Source: Dipteris shenzhenensis
Taxonomy: Eukaryota; Polypodiophyta; Polypodiopsida; Gleicheniales
Strand: one strand, 5' to 3'
Assembly: GCA_047967505.1 (NCBI GenBank)
Contig: CM106539.1
Length of the DNA stretch: 64,000 nucleotides
Below, piece after piece: positions 39,990 to 51,952 of the stretch. Position 1 is the stretch's first letter, and each line of letters starts with the position of its first letter. The notes under the pieces were generated by a model. The model ran no database searches and was not told the DNA's origin. It worked only from the letters and a program-made list of their open reading frames with translations. A program made the position numbers and the translations under genes.

Positions 39990-42900
39990 TTGAGGGCATC
40001 CATTGGCTAAAAAGTGTCTAATTTCCTAAGCCCATTCTAGAAGTAGATCCACAAGGAGCAACGGGGCATATGAAATATCATCTTCCACTCCTATTGTTGG
40101 TTCGCCATTGGGAATATGGGGACATGTGGTCCTCCATAAGGAGGGTGCATCATTTTTAGACAGTGATGGTGAGATCAAAGACTAGAAGAATAAGAATCCA
40201 CCGTGTGATGCGTCTAGTCATACATGGCCAATTGACTAGATATAGGAGACCTAGTGATCTACAAAGAAGACAAATTTGGTTGCCAACAAGTTATGCCTAA
40301 ACTTTTTTACAATGTACACCATGGGAAGTTCTTCCTGATCATTGTGGTATAGTTCATTTCTACACCGTTTAGTTGGCGGCTTGCAAAATGTATTGGGTAA
40401 TCTAAATTAAACTCACCTGGTTGTGCTAATATGCACCCTATTGCGAACTTAGAGGCATCAATATGGACATGAAATATCAAGTCCCAGTTGGGGGCTCACA
40501 AGATTGAGCCTAAAGCCAGAAGGAGTTCGAGGGTCTCATAGGAGATTTGGCACTCTTCTATCCAATGAAAGATGATCAACAACTTATACAAAGGACGAGC
40601 GATCTTGGCAAGTTGTAGATAAATCTATGATAATAGCCCGTATGCCCAGTAGATCTCCATACAATATTCTCATTAGTGGGGGGTAGTAGCTCCAAGATGA
40701 GTTTAATTTTATTATAATCCGTGGAGATACCATTCTTGGACACAACTTGCCTGAGTATAATCAGGTGTTTGATGCAAGTTGGTATTTCAATGGGTTGAGG
40801 GAGATCCGATAGAGGCATCACTTTTCGAAAACAAGTTGCAAGTACTTAAGGTGATCATCCCATGTGGGATGGACACACAAGTCATCTACAAATACCTCTA
40901 CAAAATCCCTCAAATATTATTTGAAAGCCATGATCATTAGTCTCTAGAATGTTGTGCAAGCATTGGTGAGCCCAAAGAGTATCACCTTAGAAGTGTAAGC
41001 TCCCCACTCTGTTGGCAGATGTGGTTTTGTGTTGATCCTCAAGTGCTATGGGCACTCGATTATATCCAAAGAATCCATCTAGGAAGCAATAAACCTCCTT
41101 TCTAGTGACTCTCTTCAAAACATGCTTCGTAAAGAGCACTGGGTAGTGGTCCTTTCGAGTCGTAGCATTTACCTTTTTGAGATCTACACATACTCAAATC
41201 TTGCTATTCTTTTTTAGCGCTATGATGATGGGGGATACCTACTCCATATGCTTGATCTCATAGATGAGTCCTGCATCAACTGACTTGATTCTCTTACAAT
41301 CTTGGCATACTTCGGATTCATCCTTTGCCACATCAGTCTAATATCATCCCATCATAGGGATGGTCTGTTGTATGACATCGAGTGGCACGCCCTTCATATC
41401 GGTATATTTCCAAGTGAAGCAGTCTTGATACTCATGTAGAAGGGCAAGTAAAGCATGTTCTTGCTCTAGGGTGAACTCATCAGCTATGTAGACCGGCTTA
41501 GGGCCTTTGCCTTCATTAGAAAGGTCCACTCCCTTTACTTTAGTTGGGCCATCATAACCATATTTATTCCTTGCTCTGCCATCAATTTAGCTTGCTCAAG
41601 AAGTATTTTGTGATCCTAGACTATATCAGCCTTAAAATGCTTGGGGACCTGACGTAAATTAGCTTCCACTTCTTTGTCGCCTCCAAGGCTTCTTCTCCTT
41701 AGGAGAAGTCTTGGCATCTTTGGCCTTTGAGGCCTTGCTTTTCTGTGGTGGTTTAGCTCCTAAAGTGGCCTTAGCCTTTGCTAGAGGGGTTTCCTCTGGT
41801 TTAAGCCCTAAGGTAAGGGCACTCATTCATAGGGTGGTTGCCCATACAAAGGCCACACCACACATTGTCCCATCTCTAAAACAAGTGAGAATTATTGGGT
41901 CCTTTCCTCATCAACCCTCCCTTGAGTTGTTGGGCCACTCGGTTCAATAGATCAGTGGCCACTTCATCTTTGTTTGTGCTCTTGGCCAGCAGAGTTACCT
42001 CCTTGGCTTCACCCATACTAATGGTTTTGCCTATATGCAACACCTTGGATGGAGTTGTAGTAGGCGACCGTTTTGGTTTTGCCTTATCCTTCGTATTATC
42101 ATCCAAGAGTACAACCATCTTGTTGTAGAGATCAAATGATGTGGGTTTTAGGGCAAATAGATGATCATACAGCTTTGCATGCCTTAACCAAATGATGAAG
42201 CATGGCAATAGTTGCTCATCGCTCATCCTCTTGTGAGGCTTACAATGGGAATGAGAGCGTTTAACCTCATACACTGTCTCCGTTTCTTTAACCTCATACA
42301 ACTAGTTTATAGGGCTCCATTTGAGACTAGTGGAAGCAAACCCCACTATGAATGCGTTTCTAAGTGTCTCCGAGTTGATTTTCTCTTCTGCACCTAGGAC
42401 CCTATATCATTGGCTTGCCTTACCATCTAGGCTCAAACCAAACGCGGTAACTTTGTCTAAGTCACAAATTTCCCCAAAGGTCTCCCAAATCAGCTCAAAC
42501 CTTTCAACATGGGATACTGGTTCTCTCTCTCCTAAGAATTTGGTTATAATCTTAGAGATGGTGATGGGAGAGTTCCTCGATGCACTAGCATCTCTCCACA
42601 CAAAGGCTAGTGCCATGGTCCCCCTTCCTAGTGCTTGCACTAGGATCCTCATAGCCTCATCTATCATACCATATATGGTGTAGGTGGAGGTGCTTGAGGG
42701 GCAGCACAGTGCCATAATTGAGTGGCCTTTGGGGTGGATTATAGAAAGTTGTAGGCCGTGCAGGTGTTGTGTTAACTAGTCCTGGCCTAATAGGACCCAA
42801 AGTCGGCATTCGTGGTGGGCTTGGACATACTGGCCGCATTGCTGTGGGCCTTGCCATAAGTATGTTCATGTTGGGCACCGGCCTATAGGGTGCAGCCATA

Positions 42901-43490
42901 GGGAAATGAGGACTCAGTGGCAAAAAATTGGGTACCCAAGGCTCAGAGGTTTTGGTGAAGGATGGCTCCCCTAAACATGAGGCCCCATAGGATCTCCAGT
43001 GAGACAGGCATGGGGTTACTTGGAGCACTATTTGTTGTAGATGTTGGAGGAGGGTCTTGTTGCTCCTCTAGCACTCTGGTTTGCCTAGTAAAGGGGTTGA
43101 TCAAATTTGGGTTGGATACGCTGTACCGCTCCATGAAAATAGAGAATGATTCCCTCAAGAGTGAGGCTATGGTTGAAGGTGTGGGGGATTGGGACTTGAT
43201 CGAGCTGAAATTGGGAGCCATGGTGGTCCCAAGATTTGGATTTCCCTCCATTTTAGCATCGAAGCTCATCATGTCGTCTAAACTCAAAGACTCTGTGTGC
43301 ATGGGATTGTGCACTAAATAAGAGCTCAAGGTAGATATCCCGGATGGAACTAACAATGTGGTGTGTGATGGGCTGGTTGGAATGTTATTTGAAGCACAAT
43401 CTTTTGGATCCGAGTCAATTCTTATCACCCTATTAGACCTCAAGTGCATGTGTTGCTCACTTAGCATGGCTGCTCCAATCAAAATCAATA
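39990..43490 (-). pseudogene. Athila/Tat-like Ty3/gypsy gag-RT-RNase H pseudogene (copy 1)
   Basis: Minus-strand order: an N-terminal region (43488-42943), gag core with FLGEREPVSHVERFELIWE (about 42600-42540), another gag/linker block (42301-41876), the RT-proximal linker EYQDCFTWKYTDMKGVPLDV (about 41440-41380), RT with GISTDYNKIKLILELLPPTN and TGYYHRF (about 40740-40620), and RNase H with IDASKFAIGCILAQPGEFNL (about 40470-40410). A tail equivalent to APLLLVDLLLEWA follows (about 40060-40020). These are hallmarks of the Athila/Tat lineage. Stops and frameshifts are frequent. No integrase is seen before the element ends near 39990. Confidence 0.75.
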
Positions 43491-44429
43491 ATTGTGTCTC
43501 TTCGGCCTCGAAGCAATAGTCACTATATTAGCCTTAAAGCAACCACTTCTTGAGTCGCTGCATTAACAGGTTGTTGCGTTAGCCTTAAAGCAATGACTCC
43601 TTAATGTGACAGTTTCTTAAAGCAGCGACTCGTAATGCAGTGGGTTGAATAATGCTATGACCTGGTAAAGCAGACCTGGTAAAGCAGTGACCTCCACAAC
43701 GGGTTCTTAATGCAGTGGTTGAATATAGCAGTGACCCATTATCACAGCTACCTCAAAGTCATTGCGTGAACCTTAAAGCAATGGGTTGACTTTTGATGTG
43801 ACAGTTATGAGTTCATTTAATGCCACATGTTAGTTAGGTGAGGTTGGTGTGGGTGATTAACCAGCTATCAATTAATGCAGTCAGCCATCACTATGTTATA
43901 ACATAGTGACTCATGAAATCACTGTGTTAAGCTTAATGGAGCGACACACAATCTAGCTATGTCACTGAATGGCTTTTGGTGCTCCTTATGAAATTTTGAG
44001 CAGTTTTACAGGGTTTGTGAGCATTGGGGGGGGGTTGCCATCCTATCTAATCTACCTACTCAAATAAAAAAACCACAAAAATTAACTTAAAAGTGACAAA
44101 TGGGAGATTTTCCAAGGTGGTGGCTAAGAACTCATTCACACCTCAACCAATCTGATTTTAACTCCATTTTTCAGTGTTTAAGTGAGGTTTGACACTACAC
44201 ACCCCCTAGCAATCACACAAACTAACTTCTCATGTGATTTGACAACAAAAATTACTTCAAAACAAGCCCAAATGCATCAAAATCACTATATGAACAAAAA
44301 TGATAGTTTATGCTTTTTCCACTCCAAACACATTCTCTACTTACAACAATCCTAGCTAAGCTAGAAAGCATTGTGCAATGGGTGGTTGATGGTAAAAAGA
44401 TTATGCATATCAAAGGCATACCTTGAACT

Positions 44430-44446
44430 CCCTGGCAATGGCGCCA
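44430..44446 (-). other. Primer-binding site, Asp-tRNA type
   Basis: The minus strand reads TGGCGCCATTGCCAGGG, the TGGCGCC-x-TTGCC form typical of Athila/Tat elements. It lies four bases inside the LTR end at 44451. Confidence 0.85.
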
Positions 44447-44450
44447 AAAA

Positions 44451-44990
44451 TGTGTAACCGCCAGTCACTCCACGTGTTGTAGGCATCTTGGAGGAATGTC
44501 GATAGAGACTTCACTCTTGCACAACTCCTTGTGAGAGCGTTGCATGCACGAGCCTAACACTTGTGTCACTCAAGTGTCTACCGGATTGTGTCAATGTGAT
44601 TCCACAAGAATATGGAGGGAGGAAGAGAAGAGGGTAAGGTAGGGGAAGAGAGGGGATGCGAAAGAGAAGGGAAGAGTGAGGGGAGGGAAGTGGCAACCAT
44701 AGGGCCACACACAAGCAAGAAGTCTCACTCACAAGAGAATGAATAGAATGAGAGAGCTTGTATTTCAAAGTTTGCAAATACATAATGAAGACCAAAGTCA
44801 AACTCTTGGCCATTTATATGATCCAACTTTTGAAGGGAGGGCTAACCCTTGTGCTCCCTTTCACCTCTCTCGCTATCTTTTTACAAGCACTTGGGCCCAT
44901 ACAGCTCGAAGATGGATATCATATAGCCTTCCCTACATCCTCTCCTACTTCTCTTCTTTAACTTTACAATCCCTTGGCACTTGCATGAAT
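44451..44990 (-). repeat. LTR of the Athila/Tat-like elements (outer boundary uncertain)
   Basis: The plus-strand edge is TGTGTAACCGCC at 44451, next to the PBS. The opposite edge is not clear and is placed near 44990, where homology to the 3' end of copy 1 begins. A GA-rich block occurs at 44615-44700. Confidence 0.5.
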
Positions 44991-45900
44991 TGTTAGCCAT
45001 AGCAACTGGTTAACAAAAAGTGCCCAATTTCCTAAGCCCATTCCAAAATTAGATCCACAAAAAATAGCGGGGCATCCGATAGATCATCTTCCACTACTAT
45101 AGCTGGCGGCTCGCCATTAAGAATATGGGACATGTGGTCAACCATAAATTGGGTGCATCCCTTATACAGCTATGGTGAAATAAAGCTCTAGAAAAATAAG
45201 CATCCACCACGCGATGTGTCCAATCAGACAGGGTTTGTTAACTAGATAGAGGAGGGCTTAGTGATCTACAAAGAAGACAAACTTGTTTTGCCAACAAGTT
45301 ATGCCTAAACAACTTTTTTACAATGTACACCATGGCAAGTCCACATGAAATATCAAGTCCCACTTAGGTGTTTGCAAGATTGGGGAAGCCTCAAAATCAG
45401 TTTGAGGGTCTCATAGTAGATTTCGCACTCTTTCGTCAAATGAAAGATGATCAATAACTTATACAAAGGACAAGCGATCTCGGCATAGTTGTAGAAAAAT
45501 CTAGGATAATAACCTATATGCCTAGTAAATCTCTGTATACCCTTCTCATTAGAGGGGGATGGTAGCTCCAAGATGAGTTTGATTTCATTATAACCCATGG
45601 AGATCCCATTCTTGGACACATGTCTAAGTACAACCCCATGTTTAACCCATAATTGGCATGTGAGTGGGTTGAGGGAGATCCAGTAGAGGCGACACCTTTT
45701 GAAAATGAGTCTAGGTACTTAAGGTGATCGACCCAATTGGAATGAACACACAAATAATCTAGAAACACTTCTAGGAAGTCCCTCATATATTCTTTAAAAG
45801 CCGTGATCATTAGTCTTTGGAATGTCGCAGAACATTGGTGAGCCGCAAGCATACTCGCAAGCAAATAAATTGCAAGTATCATACTTTGTGTAGTATCATA
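44991..45900 (-). pseudogene. Athila/Tat-like RT fragment (copy 2)
   Basis: Minus-strand frames read TFQRLMITAFKEYMRDFLEV, then FLDYLCVHSNWVDHLKYL (catalytic Asp pair changed, LDD to LDY), then GISMGYNEIKLILELPSPSN and IGYYPRFFYNYAEIA. Nucleotide similarity to 39990-40830 is obvious. About 135 bp covering the RNase H catalytic core is deleted relative to copy 1 (junction near 45337). Gag and linker are absent. Confidence 0.75.
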
Positions 45901-45973
45901 CTCGCAAGCAAATAAATTGCTGATCCTCTAGTTGGCTTTCCGTCTGCATGAAGTGTTATAGCAGATAAAAGAA

Positions 45974-48243
45974 GTGTGTGCTGCATATGAGATGAGAGAA
46001 TTCACATATGACACTCCCTCACTTATTACACAAAAGACAAGGAAGATTGAGAAAAAGGAGATGATAGCTCTGATGTGGAGGCCTATGAGAAACTTGCCAG
46101 ACAAGTATGCAAGCATGGCTGCAGAGAAATTAATGAATAAACAATGGTTCTTTGATAAAGAAGATAAAGACCATTACATGGAATATTGTACCATCCAGCA
46201 GGTGAAGTGAAGAACACAATTGAATATTGCTCATAGAAAAATGCATTCCAAGTAGTCAATGTGAAGGTAACACTAATATTGTGAAGTAGATTACACTAGC
46301 TTTATCATAACCTAAAGAGAAGGCATGGGCAAACAAGTGGGTAAGGGTACATGAGGATGGATCAGAAGTCACTTCTTGTATGACCAATGAAATCCCAAAA
46401 AATGTGCATTCATATCTACAGAGACTCATCAATGAGCACTCTCTCAGAAAAACAAATTCTTTGCACAATGGCTCCCAATTCAAAGTGGAGATAATTTCAG
46501 AGTCTGGAAAGCTTGTTGACTTCAAGGGAGTTTCATGCAAAGAATTCTTAGCTAATGACACAGTGTGGGATAAGCCACAACTCTTCTTTATTGATGAAAC
46601 ATCATGTGTTCATGTTCGTCACCTCGTTGACCGAATACTACCTACCACCATTGGTAAAACAAGATTATGTAATATTGTCATATTTGTGGATAAAGAAGAG
46701 AAGGAATAAATGTTTCTCACCTTAGAAAGATAATATGAAAGACAACTGAAGGTGTACAATGGTGTGCACTAAACAAAGAGGGACAAAAGAGAATGCGGCC
46801 TTAAACTACAAAATATTGAATCCTTTGTCTTATGCATGATGAGCCCATACCCTGATTTACAAATGAACATAAGAGGAAGTGCATAGAGATTACGACTAAT
46901 GGTGGAAGGCAATGAAGCTCCAAGTTCCCTCCTTCGTCAACAACAGAATCACTATGAAAGACCAACAAAAATTGGCGATCTCTTACTTAGTATGATTGAA
47001 TTTTTGCAGCCATCAGGATGGGAAGTCACCCTGTGTTGGATGGGCTGTTTGTTCAAAGCTCTTATTAGGAAAGGCTATCTTGTAAATATTATTGAAAGCA
47101 ATGCTTGCATGGAGTACTTAGAAACCCTAGCTCATCTCACAACTAAGTATGATAAAAAGAATGCTGACATAGAGATGGATAGGGAAGGTGAAAATGACAA
47201 AAGTAGTGAATACAATAATGATGATGTTGATGATGGTGAGGAATCTGACGATGAAGATGATGAATATGATAACAGTGATGTTGCCTCAGAAGATCTCGTA
47301 AAGAGACAATGAACATATCTTCAAGTATGAAACCTTATCTTTATACTTTTATGCTTGTTTAACAAAGCCTTTTTCTTAAATTGAATTAATTGGGATGTGT
47401 AAATCTGATAACTTTTTTACCTATTTATAGCAAGAGCATAACATAGCAAGCTCATTTGAAGAAGAATGCGATGTAGCTAACTCTCACAATAAGATGAGTC
47501 ATGAAAATATGACTACATTGCAGCGTGTGTGAAACCTTATCTTTATACTTCTATGCTTGTTTAACAAAGCCTTTAATTAAAGTTTGTAAATTTCATAACT
47601 TTTGTATCTTTTAATTGCAGAAGGAGGATGTGGAGGACATAGCAAGCGAAGAAGAATATGATGTAGCTCACTCTCTCAGTAAGATGAGTCATGAAAATAT
47701 GACTATATTGCAAGAGGTTAGAAGTTCATTTAATGCTACGTTGTTAATGCGACAACAACCTCATACTTTTGCATTTGGTAAAGATAAGATTTTAATCCTC
47801 TTGAGCCCTAAAAAAGAGGTTAATGACAAAGTCATTACAGCCATCCTGAGGTTTGATGCAAACTTTTTGTATTATGATTAAACCTAACAAGCTAATACTC
47901 GAGTCTTTTATTGTAGTAATGTTATAGCACAGTTTCCTAAATTTATACAAAGAGTTTCATATATGCTCGATCCTCTTATTTATGACATGCTCAGCAACAA
48001 ACAAAATACCATAGAGGATGTTTGCAAATGGTTGAAGCCTATTCCTATGAATGAGGCATGTGTTATCATCACATCATATTATGAGAAGTAAGCAGCAAAC
48101 CCCTACTTAGTTTTCTCTTGCATTGCTAGAATTGTGTCAAGCACAATAATTATTCTTTATTGATAATGCAGCTCACATTGGAGTTTGGTGGTCGTGGACA
48201 TCTTTGCCAATTCAATAGCATCCATCCATGGCAAAGTGCCAGA
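45974..48243 (+). CDS. Ulp1/C48 protease-like gene, partial model
   Basis: Ulp1-type Cys proteases remove SUMO-like modifiers. Downstream exons 47621-47868, 47917-48087 and 48172-48243 join with agreeing phases through 48- and 84-bp introns (GT-AG). They read ...FDANFF|NVIAQFPK... and ...ITSYYEN|SHWSLVVVDIFANSIASIH. The N-x-HWSLVVVD segment is the C48 block containing the catalytic His. The catalytic Asp and Cys should lie further right but no exon was recognised after 48243. Exon 46899-47297 (137 codons, donor after GATCTC) ends in a very acidic D/E/N/S stretch and joins 47621 in phase 0. Frames 45974-46210 and 46326-46709 lie upstream and are not recognised. Transposon-carried Ulp1 genes are known in plants, so it may be part of a DNA transposon. 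Confidence 0.5.
47328..47712 (+). repeat. Tandem duplication of an intron-exon unit (period 202 bp)
   Basis: Unit 1 (47328-47529) and unit 2 (47530-47712) both start TGAAACCTTATCTTTATACT, contain GCTTGTTTAACAAAGCC, a pyrimidine-AG acceptor, and an exon with AAGATGAGTCATGAAAATAT. Exon copy 1 (from 47431) lacks a usable donor in frame, whereas exon copy 2 (from 47621) splices in phase with its neighbours. Confidence 0.85.
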
Positions 48244-48404
48244 GTAAGTATAGACTACATGTGTTGTTAATTCCATGTTACGAGTTGCATCACCCATCTA
48301 CAATAGGTCAGAGACCCACTCCGCTTGTTTCCAAGGTGGGATCTTAAAATGTCAATAAACAAAAATTCAAGTTTCATGTAACCCAATTTACTCAAAAAAT
48401 GCAA

Positions 48405-48575
48405 TTCAAATTATTAGGGGAGCTCTATGTAGATCTATTGTATCTTTTTGAATTTGTCATCTTTGCTCCATACTCAAGAAACACAATTCAACTTATTAGC
48501 GGAGCTCTATGTGGATCTATTGAATTGTATCATAATTCAACTTATTGAGGGAGCTCTATGTAGATCTATTGGATT
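48405..48575. repeat. Short tandem repeat of a GGAGCTCTATGT unit
   Basis: ATTCAA-TTATTAG-GGAGCTC and TATGT-GATCTATTG occur three times, beginning at about 48408, 48486 and 48535. Confidence 0.8.
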
Positions 48576-48629
48576 TTTTTGTATTTGGCTTTGGAGGCTT
48601 TAAGAATTTCTTTTGTATCATTATAATGA

Positions 48630-48665
48630 GGACTCTCTCTCTCTCTCTCTCTTTCTATCTATCTA

Positions 48666-48705
<40 letters not shown>

Positions 48706-48809
48706 TTTCTCTCTTGTTGCATACACACACATGAGCATGTGTGCACATATGTAATAAACAAATGTACATATATGTGCATATAGCAAGTGCCCTCCTCCCC
48801 CCTCGAATC

Positions 48810-48843
<34 letters not shown>

Positions 48844-48865
48844 GAGAGAGAGAGAGGGGGGGGGG
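48630..48865. repeat. Compound microsatellites (CT, TA, CA, GA)
   Basis: (CT)n is near 48632-48652, (TA)n at 48674-48701, then (CA)n, (TA)n and (GA)n in series at 48811-48857. Confidence 0.9.
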
Positions 48866-48962
48866 CTCCTTTTAGCACATGCACTGATCAATTCTTAAAT
48901 TGCTAATCAATTCACCTGGCATACTTGGATTGGCTTTTGAAATTTTGGCTAAGTCTTAAACC

Positions 48963-48976
48963 ATGGCTCTGATACC
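48963..48976 (-). other. Primer-binding site remnant, initiator Met-tRNA type
   Basis: The minus strand reads GGTATCAGAGCCATGG, the usual copia-style PBS context, but its first T is A. LTR sequence would lie to the right (pyrimidine-rich 48977-49210), but no LTR end was found. Confidence 0.5.
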
Positions 48977-49210
48977 TTCCATCTCCTCCTTTCATTCCAT
49001 TGACCTTCCATCTCCGCCTTCCTCCCAATGTTGAACTTCCATCTTCTCCATTCCATTGACCTTTTGTCTCCTTCTTCCTCCTAAAGCTGCCTATTGTCTT
49101 TCCACCTCCTCTCCACTTAGCCTACCTCTTGTCTTTCCACCTCCTCTCCTCTCCAAACCTCCATCCAAGAGGTCCTTCTTTGTGACACATGGCAGGCTCT
49201 TCTCCTCCAA

Positions 49211-50970
49211 GCTGCCATGCGTCCTCTCTTTTTTTTTCTCATGTTCGTAGTAAATAGGTTAAAAATGCATCATATGCAATGCACACATTTACTTGTGTTA
49301 TATGTTATGATGGGCATGTCAGCTCAAAAGTTGGTAGGTGCTGTCGATGCATTAATTCTTAAAGGTGACTTGACACAACAAATAGAGTATAGTGACTTGA
49401 CATAGCAAATAGAGCATATAACATATTAGGTACCACATCAAAAGGATAGCCACAATTGTGTGTGGAGGGTTGGTTACAATTGCTTATTGGTACTTGGTCA
49501 ACATTTTGAGATGTTGCGTATCAACATATACGGACTTGCATCTACGTGCATTTAGTGCATTTATAATATATACCATTGGAGCATTTATTATGGGCATCAT
49601 TATGGACCATCCCCCAAGTCAAATAGATAATGGCTCAAAGGAGTGTGAAATGAATGCTGTCAAAGAGACAAAGAGAATAAAAGAGCTTAATTCCACAAAT
49701 GAGGCAACATTGGAAGAAATGGGAAGCTCTTTTAATGTCAGGGTTATGATTCAACATCGACCTTAGTATCTCAAATAGACTCACCACATTTCCAAAGGCG
49801 TTTAGTAGAGGAGCAGGAGGATAGACATAGCTGTGGGTGGAGAGTTGCCTATAACTGCATGTTGATCTTCAATTAAATTTTCTCACTAAAGCCACAGGTC
49901 TGGTCAAAAGAATCTTTAGACCTCAAATATTCAAAGGAGGATCTACAATTGTTAGAATATAATTATGTAAGAATGAGCACGTCATGAGGGTCGATTTTCA
50001 AACATGGAAAGCCTACCCTATGTCAAGGAACCTATTCAAGGTCGAATAATAGAACTACGAATGGGGCAAACTTATGAACTAGCCAAAGCAGGGAGTGGAA
50101 GGGCAGGAAGGCGTGCTAGTATTGAATGACTCACGAGGTTGATTCTTGTTGCAAGTGGCTATTTGTTGTGGCTTTTGAGAGGAGAGTTTGCATGCCTTGT
50201 TGGAAAACGTGAGAGACGAGTTAGGTTGGGTTCACACCACCTGCTCGTCATCCTCCAAAAGGTGGCGTGAAGGGTTGCTATCCTAGTTGGCCTAATAAGT
50301 GGGACAGGCCTGAACACGGACACAAAAGAGAGTTGTGTCTCGCCCATGAATGCCACACACTCCATGGCCAACCCCTCCAAGAGCTAAATGATTGGCGCAT
50401 TCCATCTCTTCGAACTGGGAGAGCAATTACACTCTGGTGATATCCCATTCCATCTCTTTCCAACTGCTACACCAAAAAAAATAAAAAAAAATAAATAAAA
50501 TAAATATATATATATACACATTTTTAATGTATGGAGGGACATACTCGCTCAAATTTATTTTATTCCTATTTGTTTTGGACCTTGGAGGCTAATTAACTTA
50601 TGTTTGTCCATGGACTAATTAATTTATTTGGGTTAATTTATTTATTTAAGCTATGTCTAAGAGGAGTGCACATTATTCAAGAACAATGTTGTCTTTCCCA
50701 CATGTGAGCCCTTACCACTAAGCTATAGAGTGGAAGAGCTTAACTAGTGCTACCTAAAACTTATAAATGGTCCCTTTTCCCCCTTTAGTAAGTGAGTTCT
50801 TCTTTAAAGCCCCCTCAAATGGTCTCTAGTACCCCTGCCCCTTAGAACTTGCCTTCTTCTTTAATGCCCCCTTCTTAAGTGGTTCCTTAATTGAAACTCC
50901 TCACTTCCCCCTTTATCATCATGCCCTTTCCCCCTCTTCTCTTCTCCAAAACTAATTAATGGAAATTTCC
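49211..50970. other. Stretch without recognisable gene
   Basis: A plus-strand frame at 49458-49766 ends with EEMGSSFNVRVMIQHRP, faintly like LQEVRSSFNATLLMRQQP of the Ulp1-like locus. Otherwise there are short frames, and an A/TA-rich tract at 50466-50516. Confidence 0.4.
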
Positions 50971-51014
50971 CATTTTTGGCAAGCTTAATTATGGCCCCAT
51001 CATTTAGTTCCCCT

Positions 51015-51180
51015 TTCTCTCTCTCTCTCTCTTCTTCTTTGCTTCTTCTCTCTCTCTCTCTCTCTCTCTCTCACAACTTGAAGCTAAATTTCCATTTATG
51101 GCCCCATATTCTCCCCCCCCCTTCTCTCTCCCCTTCTTTTGCTTCTTCTTCTTCTTCTCTCTCTCTCTCTTTCTCTCCGC
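51015..51180. repeat. CT-rich low-complexity region
   Basis: CT and CTT runs flank a short phrase TTCCATTTATGGCCCCAT-like that also occurs at about 50960-51000, suggesting a small duplication. It lies about 360 bp upstream of the reticulon-like start. Confidence 0.75.
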
Positions 51181-51535
51181 TTTCAGTTTACCCGGGCAGG
51201 CCTTTTGAATGTATTCAACTGGTTCAGTGTATGTGGGGCATACTTTTTTTTTGTATTGCGATGCCGCCAAGGCCTAGCCAAGGATTGAACTCACGAACAC
51301 TCACATACACCCACCCACCTTAACCACTAGGCTAGGACCCCATTGGCAATGTGGGATATACTTAGCAGCTATATACATTTTCAATGTATAGGGGGGGACA
51401 TACTTATTAGGCACCTATCCTTCGAATTCAAAGCCCAACTTGGTCCTCATTGGCACTTGAACAGACGCTTTTTGTATAGTGAAATCTTCAGCCTGGGCTT
51501 GAACGGGCAGAGGGAGAGAGAGAGAAGCAGTACAT

Positions 51536-51952
51536 ATGGTTCTGGGACGTGAATTCAACTTGAGCAGGTTTGGGATGGGAATTGTCCTCCTGACCTGCGG
51601 CACTCTCGTCTACTTTCACTGCGCTGTTCGAAGCTACAGCCTTGTTACCCTTGCCGCCGACGTCCTCATCGTTCTTTTGTGCTCGCTTGCTGTTCTCGGG
51701 ATGCTCTTTCGGCATTGCAACGTCTCGTACGTGCTCTTCTCATGCGCCTGCCTCATATCTGTTACGTCTCTTTCTCAAACTAAAGGGTGCGCTCTTGTGG
51801 AAATTTCCAGCGTGCCAGTCGATCCTCTGGAATGGGAGGTGTCTCAGGATACGGCCAATCGCGTGGCAGCATGTATCGCCAATGTTGTCGGCGCAGCCGA
51901 GTCCGTCCTCCGTGTCGCTGCTAAAGGGGAAGACAAGAAGCTTTTTCTGAAG
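51536..51952 (+). CDS. Reticulon-like protein, first coding exon
   Basis: Reticulons are ER membrane proteins that bend tubules through hairpin membrane segments. From ATG 51536 the frame gives a short N-terminus (MVLGREFNLSRF). Two hydrophobic stretches follow (about residues 14-30 and 36-56), forming the first hairpin. A loop ends in SQDTANRVAACIANVVGAAE, SVLRVAAKGEDKKLFLKV, matching the plant reticulon segment E-x-x-x-x-x-A-x-x-L-R-x-E-I-N-R-A...ASG-x-D-x-K-x-FLKV. The donor after AAG (51952) is at the place where plant reticulon genes commonly split. The second hairpin exon is not seen and should lie right of the window. An optional 84-bp intron lies inside. Confidence 0.65.
51727..51810 (+). 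other. Possible in-frame 84-bp intron in the reticulon-like exon
   Basis: GTACGTG at 51727 and TTTCCAG ending at 51810 are good splice signals. The interval is 28 codons without a stop, so retention keeps the frame. Removal brings the loop closer to the usual reticulon length. Confidence 0.5.
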
